Assembly: GCF_000715075.1 (NCBI RefSeq)
Contig: NC_134102.1
Span: 44,091,348-44,155,347, forward strand
Reading direction: 5' to 3'
Origin: Nicotiana tabacum
Taxonomy: Eukaryota; Streptophyta; Magnoliopsida; Solanales; Solanaceae
DNA: 64,000 bases
The notes below the pieces were generated by a model. It saw nothing but the letters and a program-made list of their open reading frames with translations, made no database searches and had not been told where the DNA came from. Below, one piece after another: positions 45,175 through 57,169 of the stretch; within the stretch, counting starts at the first letter, position 1; each line of letters opens with the position of its first letter. The position numbers and the translations under genes were made by a program.

Positions 45175-45892
45175 AGTTTGTCACGACCCAACTGGAGGGT
45201 CATGATTAGCACCCGTGCCATACTTGCCGAGCACTAACATACATTTTATCTAATCTTTCTTATTAACTTTAAGGGCCGACAATACCAATATAAATGGTAG
45301 ACATGGATCATGAACATCCAACAATGAAAGATAATGTCATGAACATACGTAACATGGGACGACAAGACTGTCAAGAAACTATATATAAGGTACGAGCTAC
45401 CATGGTGCCATGAAAGACTATACAAAAAAAATCAGCCGACAAGGCATTCCAAACCATACATGAGTCGACACCTGTCTATGAGCCTCTAAAAGAACATAAG
45501 TGCTACAACATTGCCGGAACAGGGCCCCGACATACCCATAAGGTCTATAACAAAAATGCATACCAAGACCACGGCAAGTCCGGAGAAGGGATCTCGCCAA
45601 TAACCGCTGAACTGGACAGCCTACTGTGGTGGGGGAGCTACGTCTACCTGTCTATCAGGACCTGCAGCACGACATGCAGCGTCCACAAATAAAAAGGACG
45701 TCAGTACGAATAAAGTACTGAGTATGTGAGGCAAGAAAGCATAAGTAAGAACAGTAATGTAAACAGGGATAGAGAATATACAACCTGTGACATCTGGGTA
45801 CCTCTGAGGGCTACTGACATGAAATACATGATACATACATATATATACATAAACTTTTAAAACATACGCCTTTGTGGGCATCACCATCATCA

Positions 45893-46053
45893 TATCGTAC
45901 CCGGCCATAATAGGCTCGGTAAAACGTACCCGGCCATCATAGGGCTCGGTAGAATCGTACCCGGCCACGTGGAGCTCGGTAAAACCCAACTGATCAGTGG
46001 TTGCACAATAGGTGCCGTACCCGGCCGACTATAGCGCGGCTCGGTAGAGTAAA
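45893..46053. repeat. Tandem CGTACCCGGCC units, 5' LTR copy
   Basis: Same four-unit structure as 38125-38285, differing by one base in the first unit (AAACGTACCC against AAATGTACCC). Confidence 0.88.
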
Positions 46054-47132
46054 ATAGATACATATATATGATGCATGCTGGACTCATTGGAATCACATTT
46101 TGAACCTTTCGGAGTGACGTAAGGTCGGTATCCTTCGTACATGTTATTAGGATTAACTCTTCATCAAGAATCTTATAAGAATCAGGAACTACCAACAACA
46201 TTGATAATATAAGAATAAGAGAAGTAACATCAATATCAATCGTTTCATAAGAAGGGCAGCAATGTAAGTACTGCTAGCTTCTAAGAGTAGAGTATCTTTG
46301 GGAGCTCGTTCATTACATTATGTACAATCGGAGTCGTGCAAAAGAATGAAGGGGATAGCCTCACATACCTTTTATATACTGCCCAACCTCAAGCTATGCA
46401 AATGTCACGACTCCTTAGTCTACTATAAGACAAATGACACTATCATTATCGTTTAAGCATCGTACCTATTATGTATCGACCGCAGCCTATTTTACGATAA
46501 AACGGACAACACCTCCCCTATTTATATGACTTCCCACAAGTCAATACAATCACCAAACAGCCCAAACCACATCATTAATAATCATATTGAGCCTCCAAAA
46601 CAGTCCACCAACCAACAACATTACTACCAAGCCTTTCGATATATATTTCGCAAGTTCTAGCTTCAACGACTTAGCTGCAACTTGGATAATCTTAAATATA
46701 TATATAGTAAGAGGTTCCTTAACTTTAAACAGAAAGAACAACTCCAATTTGACCTTAATTTTCCCCGAAATATCCCTTCAATTCTGCCACAAGAACAAGG
46801 AAGCGAAACTAGCAATTAATTCGGGTTTTTCGGCACTAGAATTACTTCAGAAGACTTGAAATCACCTAGGGTTGATATTAAAAACTTGAAGGTGCATTTA
46901 CAGAACATAAAACACTTAAAAAAACCTCCCACACGAGTTGGAACAACACAAAAATCAGCAACAACAAGAAGAACAAGAAACTTACTAGTGCCACGGGATT
47001 CCTGACATTTGATTTGTGTTGTTTGCCCTTTGTTTGGGTCTTGGATCATGAGAGAACCTTGAGAGACTGTTTTTAGGGTTATAAGGTCTGAATATACTGA
47101 AAAATAATGACTTAAAACGGGGTTGAGTTATC

Positions 47133-47140
47133 TTATATAT
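47133..47140 (-). promoter_or_regulatory. Candidate TATA box of element 1
   Basis: Minus-strand ATATATAAGATAAC about 550 bp inside the sense start of the 5' LTR, just downstream of the conserved block at 47195-47310. Plausible U3 promoter; the start site is not determined. Confidence 0.45.
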
Positions 47141-47194
47141 GTCCAAATGTCTTAAACCGCCTTTGTGGGCCCCATAGAGAGCAGCTTGGCGCAC

Positions 47195-47310
47195 TCTCGC
47201 GAAAACGCAAATATCTCTCTATTCCGAGATCGTATCGACGAACGGTTTAATGCGTTGGAAACTAGACTCATAGATCTTCAATTTGATAGGTAGATCACCC
47301 CATAATTCCA
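47195..47310 (-). promoter_or_regulatory. Conserved U3 block shared by diverged LTRs
   Basis: Contains CGCAAATATCTCTCTATTCC, GAACGGTTTAATGCGTTGG and ACTAGACTCATAGATCTTC. It recurs at 39405-39520, diverged at 1217-1330, and inverted at 58630-58745, where flanking LTR sequence is much less alike. Possibly a promoter or enhancer element; its function is inference. Confidence 0.5.
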
Positions 47311-47782
47311 AGCACATTGGGAGAAAAATGCAGTAACATTTGACCTAAAGTTTAAGTAAAATTATAAACCTAAGTTGCGACAACTTTTATCGACTTTTGT
47401 TTCATAACTCGCTTGACTTCAAGACTTATGATGCGGATATTATATGATTCAAATACATTAAAACAAGACCTCTTGGGATAATTAATCACCTCTAGTGTTA
47501 CCCGAAAATACGGGTTACAACATCCTTGATTCGTTTAACTTCAAATACTTGTTAACCACTCTTATACACCCTTGTATCGTTTAAGACCAATAGGATTAAC
47601 TTCTTATCATCGCAAAGATAATCTCTTTTTGGATTTACATCGACTAACTTACGGCGTGATCTATGGTATGTGAATTTGGGTTGTAACAATTTCCATTTGA
47701 GTTGTGTTGAATGTTATGTGGCTTACCTAGCGGGTTGCATTAGGTGCCATCACGACTAGTTGGATTTTGGGTCATGACAAGT

Positions 47783-47794
47783 TGGTATTAGAGC
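47783..47794 (+). other. Element 4 primer-binding site
   Basis: TGGTATTAGAGC, one mismatch from the tRNA-Met complement, three bases after GGGTCATGACA. Confidence 0.85.
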
Positions 47795-48229
47795 TCTAGG
47801 TTCATAAGTTCTACGAGTCACGAGAAAATGTCTAGTAGAGTCTTGGGGATCAGTATGATGACGTCCATACCTATCTTCGAGAGACTATAGGGCATGTAAG
47901 ATAATTTTCCATCTTTTTTTTCTTATCGTGCGATATTGATTCAGCTTAAGGCATAGCTCTTGAATTACTTCTACTCACTTGTATGTTTTGTTGAGCACTC
48001 GATATCAGCTGTGCATTGATGGCTTGTGATTCCATGGATGATGTGCAAGATGTGTTTATTGTGTTTTGGTGATGGGCCAATATGGAGGACTTGAGGCCAG
48101 GTTCAGACCGTAGCTTAGGCTCGGTGATTTCCATCGTGTGAGTATGTGCTTATGGACTTTAGTGTCTGGTAGTGTCCCTAAGAGTGGGATTGATGGCTTA
48201 GTGAGTGGTTGGATAGTTATATGATATAT
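47795..48229 (+). mobile_element. Element 4 internal leader
   Basis: Follows the PBS. The start resembles leaders of the related elements on the opposite strand (CTCTAGGTTCATAAGTTCTAC; ATCTTCGAGAGACTATAGGGC). I see no gag frame, although gag would be expected within about 200 bp. It is cut by element 2 at 48230-48234 and continues at 62602. Confidence 0.65.
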
Positions 48230-48234
48230 ATTAT

Positions 48235-50653
48235 TGTCATGACCCAAAACTCAACATGTCGTGATGGCGCCTATCCCAGTACTAGGCTAGCCGACAACCA
48301 CAAGTAACTACGCATTTTTAAATTGAAAACAAGATGAAACAGGTTTAACAACATTAACACTCATAAATAGTTGATAAGAAATACTGCGACTTAAATACAA
48401 AATTCCCAAAATCCAGGTGTCACTAAGTACATGAGCTACTAAAAAGTCAACCCAATCAAACTGCTAATACAACTGTCTAGAAAGATAGAATGATGCTAAA
48501 TAACTAAGAAGAAGGAGATTCGAGGTTTGCGGATGCCAAAGCAGCTACCTCAAATATCTCCAAGTAGATAAAGCTCCAAATCTAGCAACCACCGTGTCCA
48601 GAAGTACCTAGATCTGCACACGAAGTGTAGAGTGTAGTATGAGTACAACCACCCAATGTACTCAATAAGTAACAAGACTAACCTTGGGCTGAAAGTAGTG
48701 ACGAGCTAAGATAGGTACAATCCAAATCCAGATAATAATAGTAATACCTTAGAGAGAAATCCAATAATCAATTTATAGACAGTACATAAATGTAGACATT
48801 CTTTCTAGTTTTTAATAGTTTGAGCACAACACAGATAGAATATGTCAAGTATAACTAATATGAGGAATGTCACATCTCGATATCTACATGTCAAGTATGC
48901 ATGTCAGCTGTAATGCAACACATTGATAAAGTCGTATGCTCATACTCTCGGAGTATTCATCCTTACTCCGCACGCTCAATCACTCAGTGCTCCCAATCAG
49001 TCATCACAATCAATCACTCAGAACTCGCACTCGGCACTCGCACTCGGTAGGTACCTACGCTTACTGCTAGTATGTCAGACTCTGGAGGGGCGGATCCTGT
49101 GCAAGCGCTAATATAAGCCAATCATGGCATGAATCAATAAAGCCTGCTGCGACGTTCAGGCCTATCCCATAAATATTACTCATAACAAGGCGCTCGGCCT
49201 CACCCAATCATCAATCTCTCCAGTCTCTCGGGCTCAGAAATCTCATAACAATCAGCCCAAACAATGATAATATGATGTAACAATAAATGGCAAAAAAGAG
49301 TGAGATATGATATACAATGATAGATGTGGCTGAGTACATACTTGCAATTTAAGCAAATAATTCAACAGCAGAAGGGACCTCTGTGGGTCCCAACATGATA
49401 TGTATATAGTCTAAGCATGATTTCTAACATGGATCGTGGCTCAATTACACTAACATTAGGAGATTCATGAATAACAACAATGTATGATAACTACATAGTA
49501 TCTCGGAATCAACCGAGTCACAATTACCATGTGCCCATACGCCCGTCACCTTGCATGTGCGTCACCTCAACACTAACCAAATAACACGTATTTCATGCAT
49601 ATTTGCACCTGTGGACTCCCCAGCTACACCTGCAACTCCGCTTCTGCGGAATCCACTTAAGGACCCGACCAACCACACATGCGGCCCAACCATCGCACCT
49701 GCGAGACCACTTTTGCGGTCCACTCATTGCTCCTGCGCTTCTGCGCCTGCGGATTCCATTTCACTCCTGCCAGTCCAGCTACACATACCAAACTCTGTAT
49801 CGGCAGAGACTCATTGCATTTGCGGGCTTGCAGATGCCAAAGACTTCCTCGCACCTGTGACCACTGCCCAACACCCTCCAGACCGCACCTACAACCCTAG
49901 GCTCGCTTCTGCAGCCGTGCACCTATAACTAATCCTCCACAGGTGCGATCGCACCAGGCCAACAACAACTCAGCAACTCTTCTAAGTCCAATTTCAATAT
50001 GTTAACCATCCAAAATCCACCCGAGGCACCCGGGACCTCAACCAAACATACCAACAAGTCCTAAAATATTATACGAACTCGCTCGAAGCCTCAAACCACA
50101 TTAAAACCACGTATCGCACATCGATTCAAGCCTAATGAACTTATGAACTTCTCACTTCTAGAACAAATGCCGAAACATACTAAACCAACTTCGATTGACC
50201 TTAAATTTTTTACACAAGTCATAAATGACACAACAAACCTATTTCAACTTCTAAAACCAAAATCTGAGCCTACTTATAATAAAGTCAACTCTCGGTCAAA
50301 CTTCTCAACTCTCCAAACTTTTATTTTTCCAACTTTTGCCAATTCAAGCCAAAATGACATGCGGGCTACTAAAAATCCATATCTGAGCACACTTCGATGT
50401 CCAAAATTACCATACGGAGCTATCAGAAGCATCAAAACTCCAGTGCGGAGTCATTTTCACATAAGTCAATATGCGGTTAACTCTTTCAACTTAGGCTTCC
50501 AACCTTAGGACTACATGTCCCAACCCATTCTAAAACATCCCCAAAACCAAACCAACCACCTTGACAAGTCACATAACAACAAAAAAACACAGAATAAGCA
50601 ATAAATGGGGAAGTGGGGCTACAATACTCAAAACAACAAGCCAGATCGTTACA
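48235..50653 (-). mobile_element. Element 2 3' LTR
   Basis: Plus-strand ends TGTCATGACCC and AGATCGTTACA. Relative to the 5' LTR it lacks about 520 bp (counterpart 60980-61515), joined near 49593 at ACGTATTTCATGCATATTTG. Confidence 0.9.
49590..49960. repeat. LTR word array (CACCTGCGG/CTTCTGCGG type) in element 2 3' LTR
   Basis: Repeated CACCTGTGGACTCC, CCGCTTCTGCGGAATCC, CACATGCGGCCC, CACCTGCGAGACC, CTTTTGCGGTCC, CGCCTGCGGATTCC and so on, about every 20-30 bp. Paired with 61520-61900 in the other LTR. Confidence 0.75.
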
Positions 50654-52044
50654 TTCTCCCTCTCTTAAACAAACATTCATCCTTGAACGGGCCTAGAATC
50701 ATACCTGGAGTCACAAATAGGTGTGGATATCTGCTCTGCATATACTGATCGATCTCCCAAGTAGCCTCCTTGACTGACTAACCTCTCCACTGCACCTTCA
50801 CTGAAGCTTTATTCTTCGACCTCAACATTCGAACCTGCCGATCCAAAATGGACACATGCTCCACATTATAAGCCAAATCCCCATCAAGCTGAACCGTGTT
50901 GAAATCCAAAACATGAGAAGGATCGCCGAAATACTTCCGGAGCATGGAAACATGAAACACTGGATGAACACTCGATAGACTAGGTGGCAATGCAAGCTTG
51001 TAAGCCACCTCCCAAATAATTTCAAGCACCTCAAAAGGGACAATATACCGAGGGCTCAAATTGTCCTTCTTCCCGAATCTCATAACACCCTTTATGGGTT
51101 AAACTCTGAGCAATACCTTCTCTCCCACCATGTAAGCAACATCACGAACCTTCAGATCGGCGTAACTCTTCTGTCTAGATTGTGCCATGTGAAGCTAGTC
51201 CTGAATCAACTTAACCTTTTCCATAGCATCTTGAACCAAGTCAGTACCAAATAGCCTAGCCTCACCCAACTTAAACAAACCAACCGAAGACCGACACTCC
51301 TCTTATACAGGGCCTCATACAGACCATATGATTACTCGATTAGTAGCTGTTGTTGTAGGCAAACTCTGCAAGCGGTAGAAACTGATCCCAAGAACCCCCG
51401 AAATCCATGACGCAAATGCGTAGCATATCCTCCAATAACTGAATGGTGTGCTCGGACTGTCCATCAATCTGAGGGTACAACGTTGTACTCAACCCAATCT
51501 ATCTGCCTAACCCTTGCTGTACTGCTCTCCAAAACTATGATGTGAACTGTGTGCCCTGATCTGAAATGATGGACACTGGCACACCGTGAAGGTGAATAAT
51601 CTCGCGGATATAGATCTCAGCCAGCCGCTTCGAAGAATAGGTAGTCCCAACTGGAATAAAATGCATGGACTTAGTCATCCGGTCCACAATCACCCAAATA
51701 GAATCAAACTTTTTCAAGGTCCGTGGGAGCCGAACTATGATGTCCATGGTGATAGGCTACCATTTTCACTGAGGAATTTCAAGCCTCTGAAGCAAACCAC
51801 CCGGCCTCTGGTGCTCATACTTCATTTGCTGACAATTAAAGCACCGAGCTACAAACCCCACTATATCTTTCTTCATATTCCTCCACCAATAGTGCTTCCT
51901 GAAGTCTCGATACATTTTTGCGGCACCCGGATGAATGGAATACCGCAACCCATCTACATTGGGCACACAAATCTGACCATGCATCCGCAACACCCCATCA
52001 TCCCTAATAAAAACCTCCTTGACCTGCCGTGCTAGAATAGCCAC
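50649..52044 (-). pseudogene. Element 2 second integrase module (3' copy)
   Basis: 52044-51766 carries RDDGVLRMHGQICVPNVDGL, the zinc finger RYSIHPGAAKMYRDF...CFNCQQMKYEHQRP. 51747-51535 carries the core [37 protein letters not shown]. 51083-50778 carries the C-terminal [41 protein letters not shown]. It is joined in frame to the end of the first module at AILARQV near 52030, a hybrid of the ILDRQV motif at the end of integrase and the ARQ motif before the zinc finger. Confidence 0.85.
50654..50666 (-). other. Element 2 polypurine tract
   Basis: Minus-strand AAGAGAGGGAGAA directly next to the 3' LTR. Confidence 0.85.
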
Positions 52045-53240
52045 CAGCTTCCCTCATAAGTCAAATCCTTGTCAAATTGGACTGAGCTGAAATCTAATAC
52101 ACGGGACGGATCACCGTGATTCTTCCGGAAAATGGAAACATGGAACACCGGGTGAACTGATGAGAAGCTAGGTGGAAATGCAAGCTTGTAGGCCACCTCA
52201 CCAACTCTCTCAAGGATCTCAGAGGGTACGATATACCTAGGTCTCAACTTTTCCTTCTTCCTGAACCTCATCACACCCTTCATAGGTGAAACCCAGAGCA
52301 AAACTCTCTCTGCAACCATGAATGCAACATCACGAAGTCTTTGATCGGCATAACTCTTCTACCTAGACTGTGGTGTACGAAGCCGATCCTAAATCATCTT
52401 GACCTTTTCCAAGGCATCCCGAACCAAATCAGTACCTAACAAACCGAGCCTATCCTAGCTCAAACCAACCAACTGGAGAATGACATTGCCTCCCATATAA
52501 GGCCTCATAAGGAGCCATCTGAATACTCGATTGGCAGTTGTTGTTGTAGGAAAACTACGTAAGCGGCAACAACTGATCCCAAGAAACCCTGAAATCCATA
52601 ATCCAGGCACAAAGCATATCTTTCAAGATCGGAATAGGGAGCTCGAGTTGTCCATCCGTCTGGGGTGAAATGTTGTACTCAACTCAACCAGTGTGCCTAA
52701 CTCACACTGTACGGCCCTCCAGAAATGTGATGTAAACTTCATGCCCCGATCAGAAATAATGGATACCGGTACACCGTGAAGACAAAAAATCTCGCGAATA
52801 TAGATCTCATCCAGCCACTCTGAAGAATAGGTAGCCTCCAACAGAATGAAATACGCTGACTTGGTCAACCTATCCACAATGACCCATACTGCATCAAATT
52901 TCTTCAAACTCCGTGGGAGCCCAACAATGAAATCCATGGTAATACGCTTCCACTTCTACTCCGGAATCTCAAGTCTCTAAAGCATACTGCCAACCCTCTG
53001 ATGATCGTACTTCACATGCTACCAGTTCAAACATCGATCCACATATTCTACTATATCTTTCTTCATTCTTCTCCACCAATAATGCTGCCAAAAATCCTAG
53101 AACATCTTGGCGGCACTCGGATGAATGGAATACCGTAAACTGTGGGCCTCCTCAAGAATGAACTCACGCAGCCTATCCATATTAGGCACACAAATCTAAC
53201 ACTGTATCCGCAACACCCTATCATCTCCAATAGAAACCTC
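52032..53240 (-). pseudogene. Element 2 first integrase module (5' copy)
   Basis: Zinc-finger region around 53200-53030. Core 52937-52623 with MDFIVGLPRSLKKFDAVWVI and [21 protein letters not shown]-terminal part 52319-52032 with KGVMRFRKKEKLRPRYIVPS, HPVFHVSIFRKNHGDPSR, KDLTYEGS. It clearly differs from the second module ([16 protein letters not shown] against [16 protein letters not shown]), so the copies came from diverged templates or duplicated long ago. Confidence 0.85.
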
Positions 53241-53245
53241 CTTGG

Positions 53246-53535
53246 CATCACCGTGTTGCACCGTGTCCTTAAGGACAAGCAAATTGGGGTCGTCATACTG
53301 ACGCTTTGTGATGCACTCATACAAAGAAGACCGAGAGACCATGCAAGCAAGAAACCAACTAGGCTCCAAAAAATCTACCTCATGAATTGATTGGCATCGC
53401 CATGCTGAATCGTGTCCTTAAGGACAAGCAAATGTGGGTCATCATACTGACATTCTCTGATGCGATCATATAAAGAAGTCCGAGACACCACACAAGTTAG
53501 AACCCATCTAGGCTCCAAAACATCTAACTCCACGA
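53246..53535. repeat. About 146-bp tandem duplication between RNase H and integrase
   Basis: Both copies contain CGTGTCCTTAAGGACAAGCAAAT-type text (at about 53267 and 53411), CATACTGAC, and AACCCATCTAGGCTCCAAAA or close relatives. The copies differ at roughly one base in eight, so it is old. Confidence 0.85.
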
Positions 53536-55606
53536 AATGATTGGCCAAGGCCTAAAAATCTGATGCAAGCGGTCTCTCACCAACGGGAATAAATGCAAGG
53601 CTACCCCTACTCACCCCCTTCCTACTCAAGGCATCGACCACCATATTGGCCTTTCTAGGATGATACAAAATGGTAATATCATAGTCCTTTAGCATCTCCA
53701 ACAATCTCTATTGCCTTAAATTTAGATCCTTTTGCTTGAACAAGTGTTGAAGACTCCAACGATCCGTAAAATACCTCACATGACATGTTGTAGAGATAAT
53801 GCCTCCAAATCTTCAATGCATGGATGATGGCTGCCAATTCTAAATCATGAACGGGGTGGTAGTTCTTTTCATGAGGCTTCAACTAGCGTGAAGCATAAGT
53901 AATCACTCTACCCTCCTACATTAAGACACACCCAATACCGATCCGAGAAGCAACGCAATACACTGTATAAGAGCTTGAAGCTGAAGGCAAAACTAGAACT
54001 GGAGCTATGGTCAAGGCAGTCTTGAGCTTTTGAAAGCTCTTCTCACACTCATCCGACCACCTGAATGGAGCACTCTTCTGGGTCAATCTGGTCGAAGGCG
54101 CTGTAATGGACGAGAAACCCTCCACGAAGCGACTATAATATCTGACCAAGCCGAGAAAACTCCGAATCAAAGTAGCTGAAGATGGTCTGGGCCAACTCTA
54201 AACTGCCTCAATCTTCTTCGGATCCACCTTGATCCCCTCACTGGACACCACGTTCCTAAGAATGCTACCGATCTAAGCCAAAACTCACAATTGGAGGACT
54301 TGGCATAAAGTTTCTCCTCCCTCAACCTCTGTAATAAAATCCTCAGATGATGTGCATGTTCCTCCTGGCTATGTGAGTACACCAGGATATCATCAATAAA
54401 TACTAAGACAAACTAATAAAGATATGGCTAGAATACACTGTTCTTCTGATGCATGAATGTCGTGGGCATTTTCAGCCCAAAAGACATCACAAGGAACTCA
54501 TTGTGATCATAGAAGGTCCTGAATGCCATCTTCAGAATATCCGAGCCCCGAATCTTCAGCTGGTGATATGCAGACCTCAAATCAATCTTAGAGAACACTC
54601 TAGCTCCCAGAAGCTGGTCAAATAAGTCATTAATGTGCGATAAATGATACTTGTTCTTAATTGTAACTTTGTTCAGTAGTCTATAGTCAATGCACATCCA
54701 CATAGTATTTTCCTTCTTCTTCACAAACAGAACCGGTGTACCCCAAGGCGACACACTAGGCCTAATGAACCCCTTATCAAGAAGCTCTTGAAGCTACACT
54801 TTTAGTTCCTTCAACTATGCTGGTGCCATACGGTACAGAGAAATAGAAATGGGCTGAGTGCCCGACACCAAGTCAATACCAAAATCAAAATCCCTATCGT
54901 GTGGCATGCCCGACATGTCTGCATGAAACACATCCGAAAAGTCTCGCACTACCGGAACAAAATCAATAGTAGGAGTATCAGCACCAACATCCCTCACAAA
55001 AGCCAAGTATGACAAAACCCCCTTCCGAACCATCTGTTGGGCCTTCAGATATGAAATCGACCTACTGGGAACATAGTCCAGAGAACCTCTCCACTTGATC
55101 CTAGGTAAGCCCAACATTGCCAACATCACAGTCTTAGCGCGACAATCCGGAATTCCATAACATGGAGACAACCAATCCATACCCATAATCACGTCAAAAT
55201 CAACCATACTAAGTAATAAGAGATTAACTCTCGTCTCCAATCCCCCAATGGTCACCACACACGACCAATACACACTGTCCACAATAATAGAGTCGCCCAC
55301 CAATGTATATACATGAACATGTGAAACTAAGGATTCACGGGGCATATCTAGATAACGAGCAAAATATGATGATGCATACGAATAAATAGAACCATGGTCA
55401 AATAATATAGAAGCATCCCTGTGACATACTGAGACAATACCTGTGATCACCACGTTTGAAGCAACGACCTCTGTCCTAGCAGGGAAAGCATAAAATCGAG
55501 CCTGACCGCCACCCGATCGGCCTCCCTCTCTAGGGAGACCTCTAGCTACCTGAGCCCCACCCCTAGTTGGCTGGGCGGGTGGTGAAGTAACTGGTGTAGA
55601 AGTCAT

Positions 55607-56972
55607 AACCTGACCCCTCTGCTAAATTGAACCTCCAAAATGACGGGGACACTACCTCCACACATGTCCAAACTCCCCGCACTCTAATCAACTCCCCGAT
55701 GCATGTGGAAACTGAATTGGACCTCGAGAGCCAGAATAAGTACTAGAAGGACCTGGTACATATGAACCCTGAACTGATAGAGCGCGTGCTGAACTCTGAT
55801 CTGGGAGGGAACTGAGAGATGACTAACCCGGACAAGCACTGTATGAACTATGGTTAGCTGCACCATGATGAACTGGATGAGTCATTTGAGCGGGCCTATA
55901 AGGATGACCCCTGCTATGGTGGAACTTCCCTCCAGAAGAAACACCGCTAAAACCACCCGCACCATTAAGCCTCTTGGCCTCCCTCTCCTCACGCTCCTAA
56001 CTGTGGACCTGCTCTAGCCGCCTAACAATATCAACCACCTTGACGAACCTAGCACCTGATGCAATCTCTTGAGTAATGACAAAGTGCAGTCCATAGTTGA
56101 GGCCATCGATGAACCTCCTAACCATCTCCCTCTCTATGGGAACCAACCAGATCGCGTTACGAGCCAACTCTAAAAATCTCATCTCATACTGGGTCACGGA
56201 CATACCCTCCTGGCATTGCTTCTCAAACTGCCTACGCAACTCCTCTCTGCGGGTTTGTGGAACAAACTTCTCCAAGAAGAGAACGGAGAACTCGTGGCAC
56301 ATAAATGGTGCAGCACCGATTGGCCTGCTCAATTTAAAGGCCTCCAACCATCTGAAGGTGTCCCCCCGACAGCTGAAAAGTAGTAAATAAGACTCTACTA
56401 GTCTCTAGAATACCCAACGTGTGAAGAATCCGCTGGCACCAGTCTAAGAAGTCTTGAGCATCTTCTGACTCGGCCCCACTGAATGATGGAGGCCTGAGCC
56501 TCCCGATCCGCTCTATCCTCTTCTGCTCCTCGTCACTCATAGATGGACCCACCTGGGACTGAGAAACTACAACCGGCTGGGCTGGTAGTGCCCCCGATGT
56601 CTGAAGTCCCTGAACCACTTGCTCTGGAGTACGGGCGGCGGGAGTCTGAGCACCTCCCCCGGTCTGAGAAGTGGCCGGTGCAGCCAGAACTAAAATCGCC
56701 TGAGCAATGCTAGTGCATACAGTCAATATCTGGGACAAAGCCTCCTGAAGGCCTAGAATCATAATTGGCACAGCTAGTGCCTGAGCTGGTCCCACCGGCT
56801 AAACCATATCTGGAATCTACTCCTGAGCTGGAGCAACTGGTGGGTGTACAGGTGCTGCTCTAGTTGTTGTACGAGCTGCACCTTAGCCTCCAACGAAGCC
56901 CCGCCTTCTCGCGGCCCTAGCTGGTGGTACTGGTGTCCGTCCGCCCGATCCAGTAGCACGTGTCCTCACTAT
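55607..56972 (-). pseudogene. Element 2 gag, broken
   Basis: The expected start at 56972 is ATA, where relatives have ATG before GTGAGGACACG. Fragments: VPIMILGLQEALSQILTV (56795-56334) with SDEEQKRIERIGRLRPPSF and FLDWCQRIL; gag domain 56347-55997 with HEFSVLFLEKFVPQTRREEL, CQEGMSVTQYEMRF and FIDGLNYGLHF; then a Gly/Gln-rich tail. A zinc knuckle is not recognisable. Four or more breaks. Confidence 0.85.
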
Positions 56973-57157
56973 CTGTGAGAGAATAGAGTAGTAGAAGTTT
57001 AGTTTCCGGAATCAAAAAATCCGCACGACAAGAATACAAGAAAGTGACATTTTCCTAAGAGTTCGATAGCCTCTCGAAGATAAGTAAAGACGTCTCTGTA
57101 CCGATCCGTAAGACTCTACTAAACCTGCTGATGACTCGTGAGACCTATGTAACTTAG

Positions 57158-57169
57158 GCTCTGATACAA
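57158..57169 (-). other. Element 2 primer-binding site
   Basis: Minus-strand TTGTATCAGAGC, one mismatch from the initiator tRNA-Met complement, three bases from the LTR. Confidence 0.82.

Larger units (their letters stand above)
37411..47688 (-). mobile_element. Element 1: nearly intact Ty3/gypsy chromovirus-type element
   Basis: A complete insertion with a 5-bp TSD ATTTC (37406-37410 and 47689-47693), LTRs of 2495 and 2510 bp, a perfect tRNA-Met PBS, a polypurine tract, and a gag-pol frame broken only by one TAG. Domain order gag, protease, RT, RNase H, integrase, chromodomain places it among chromoviruses, most likely the Tekay/Del clade given the long LTRs and single frame. About 35-40 differences between the LTRs by eye (about 1.5%) plus one 18-bp indel make it the youngest datable insertion here. 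It sits inside element 4's LTR. Confidence 0.96.
45179..47688 (-). mobile_element. Element 1 5' LTR
   Basis: Partner of 37411-39905, ends TGTCACGACCC and GGGTTGTAACA, followed by the TSD ATTTC. Confidence 0.95.
34299..47779 (+). mobile_element. Element 4 5' LTR, split by a hAT MITE and by element 1
   Basis: Starts TGTAATGACCG (34299) and ends GGGTCATGACA (47779), followed at once by a tRNA-Met PBS. LTR pieces are 34299-36560, 37272-37410 and 47689-47779. The first 100 bp match the solo LTR at 6893 (ATTGTTTTAAGAATTTAAGT against ATTGGTCTTTTGAGAATTTA), showing one family group. The restored LTR is about 2.5 kb. It contains AAGTACTTTTTACTCGG and a word array (35010-35330). Its partner LTR lies beyond the window. 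Confidence 0.82.
50649..55606 (-). pseudogene. Element 2 pol, broken, with internal duplications
   Basis: Protease opens the region (55606-54815, 263 codons uninterrupted): LFDHGSIYSY with His in place of the usual Pro or Thr of the active-site loop, then DVIMGMDWLSPC with Trp intact. RT 54850-53916 has [31 protein letters not shown] and FIDDILVYS after a shift. RNase H remnant at 53882-53679 ([18 protein letters not shown]). Then come a 146-bp duplicated linker (53246-53535) and two consecutive integrase modules. The last frame ends EATWEIDQYMQSRYPHLF, FKDECLFKRGRM, its stop (50649-50651) lying inside the LTR so that the polypurine tract is coding. Many stops and frameshifts. Confidence 0.9.
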
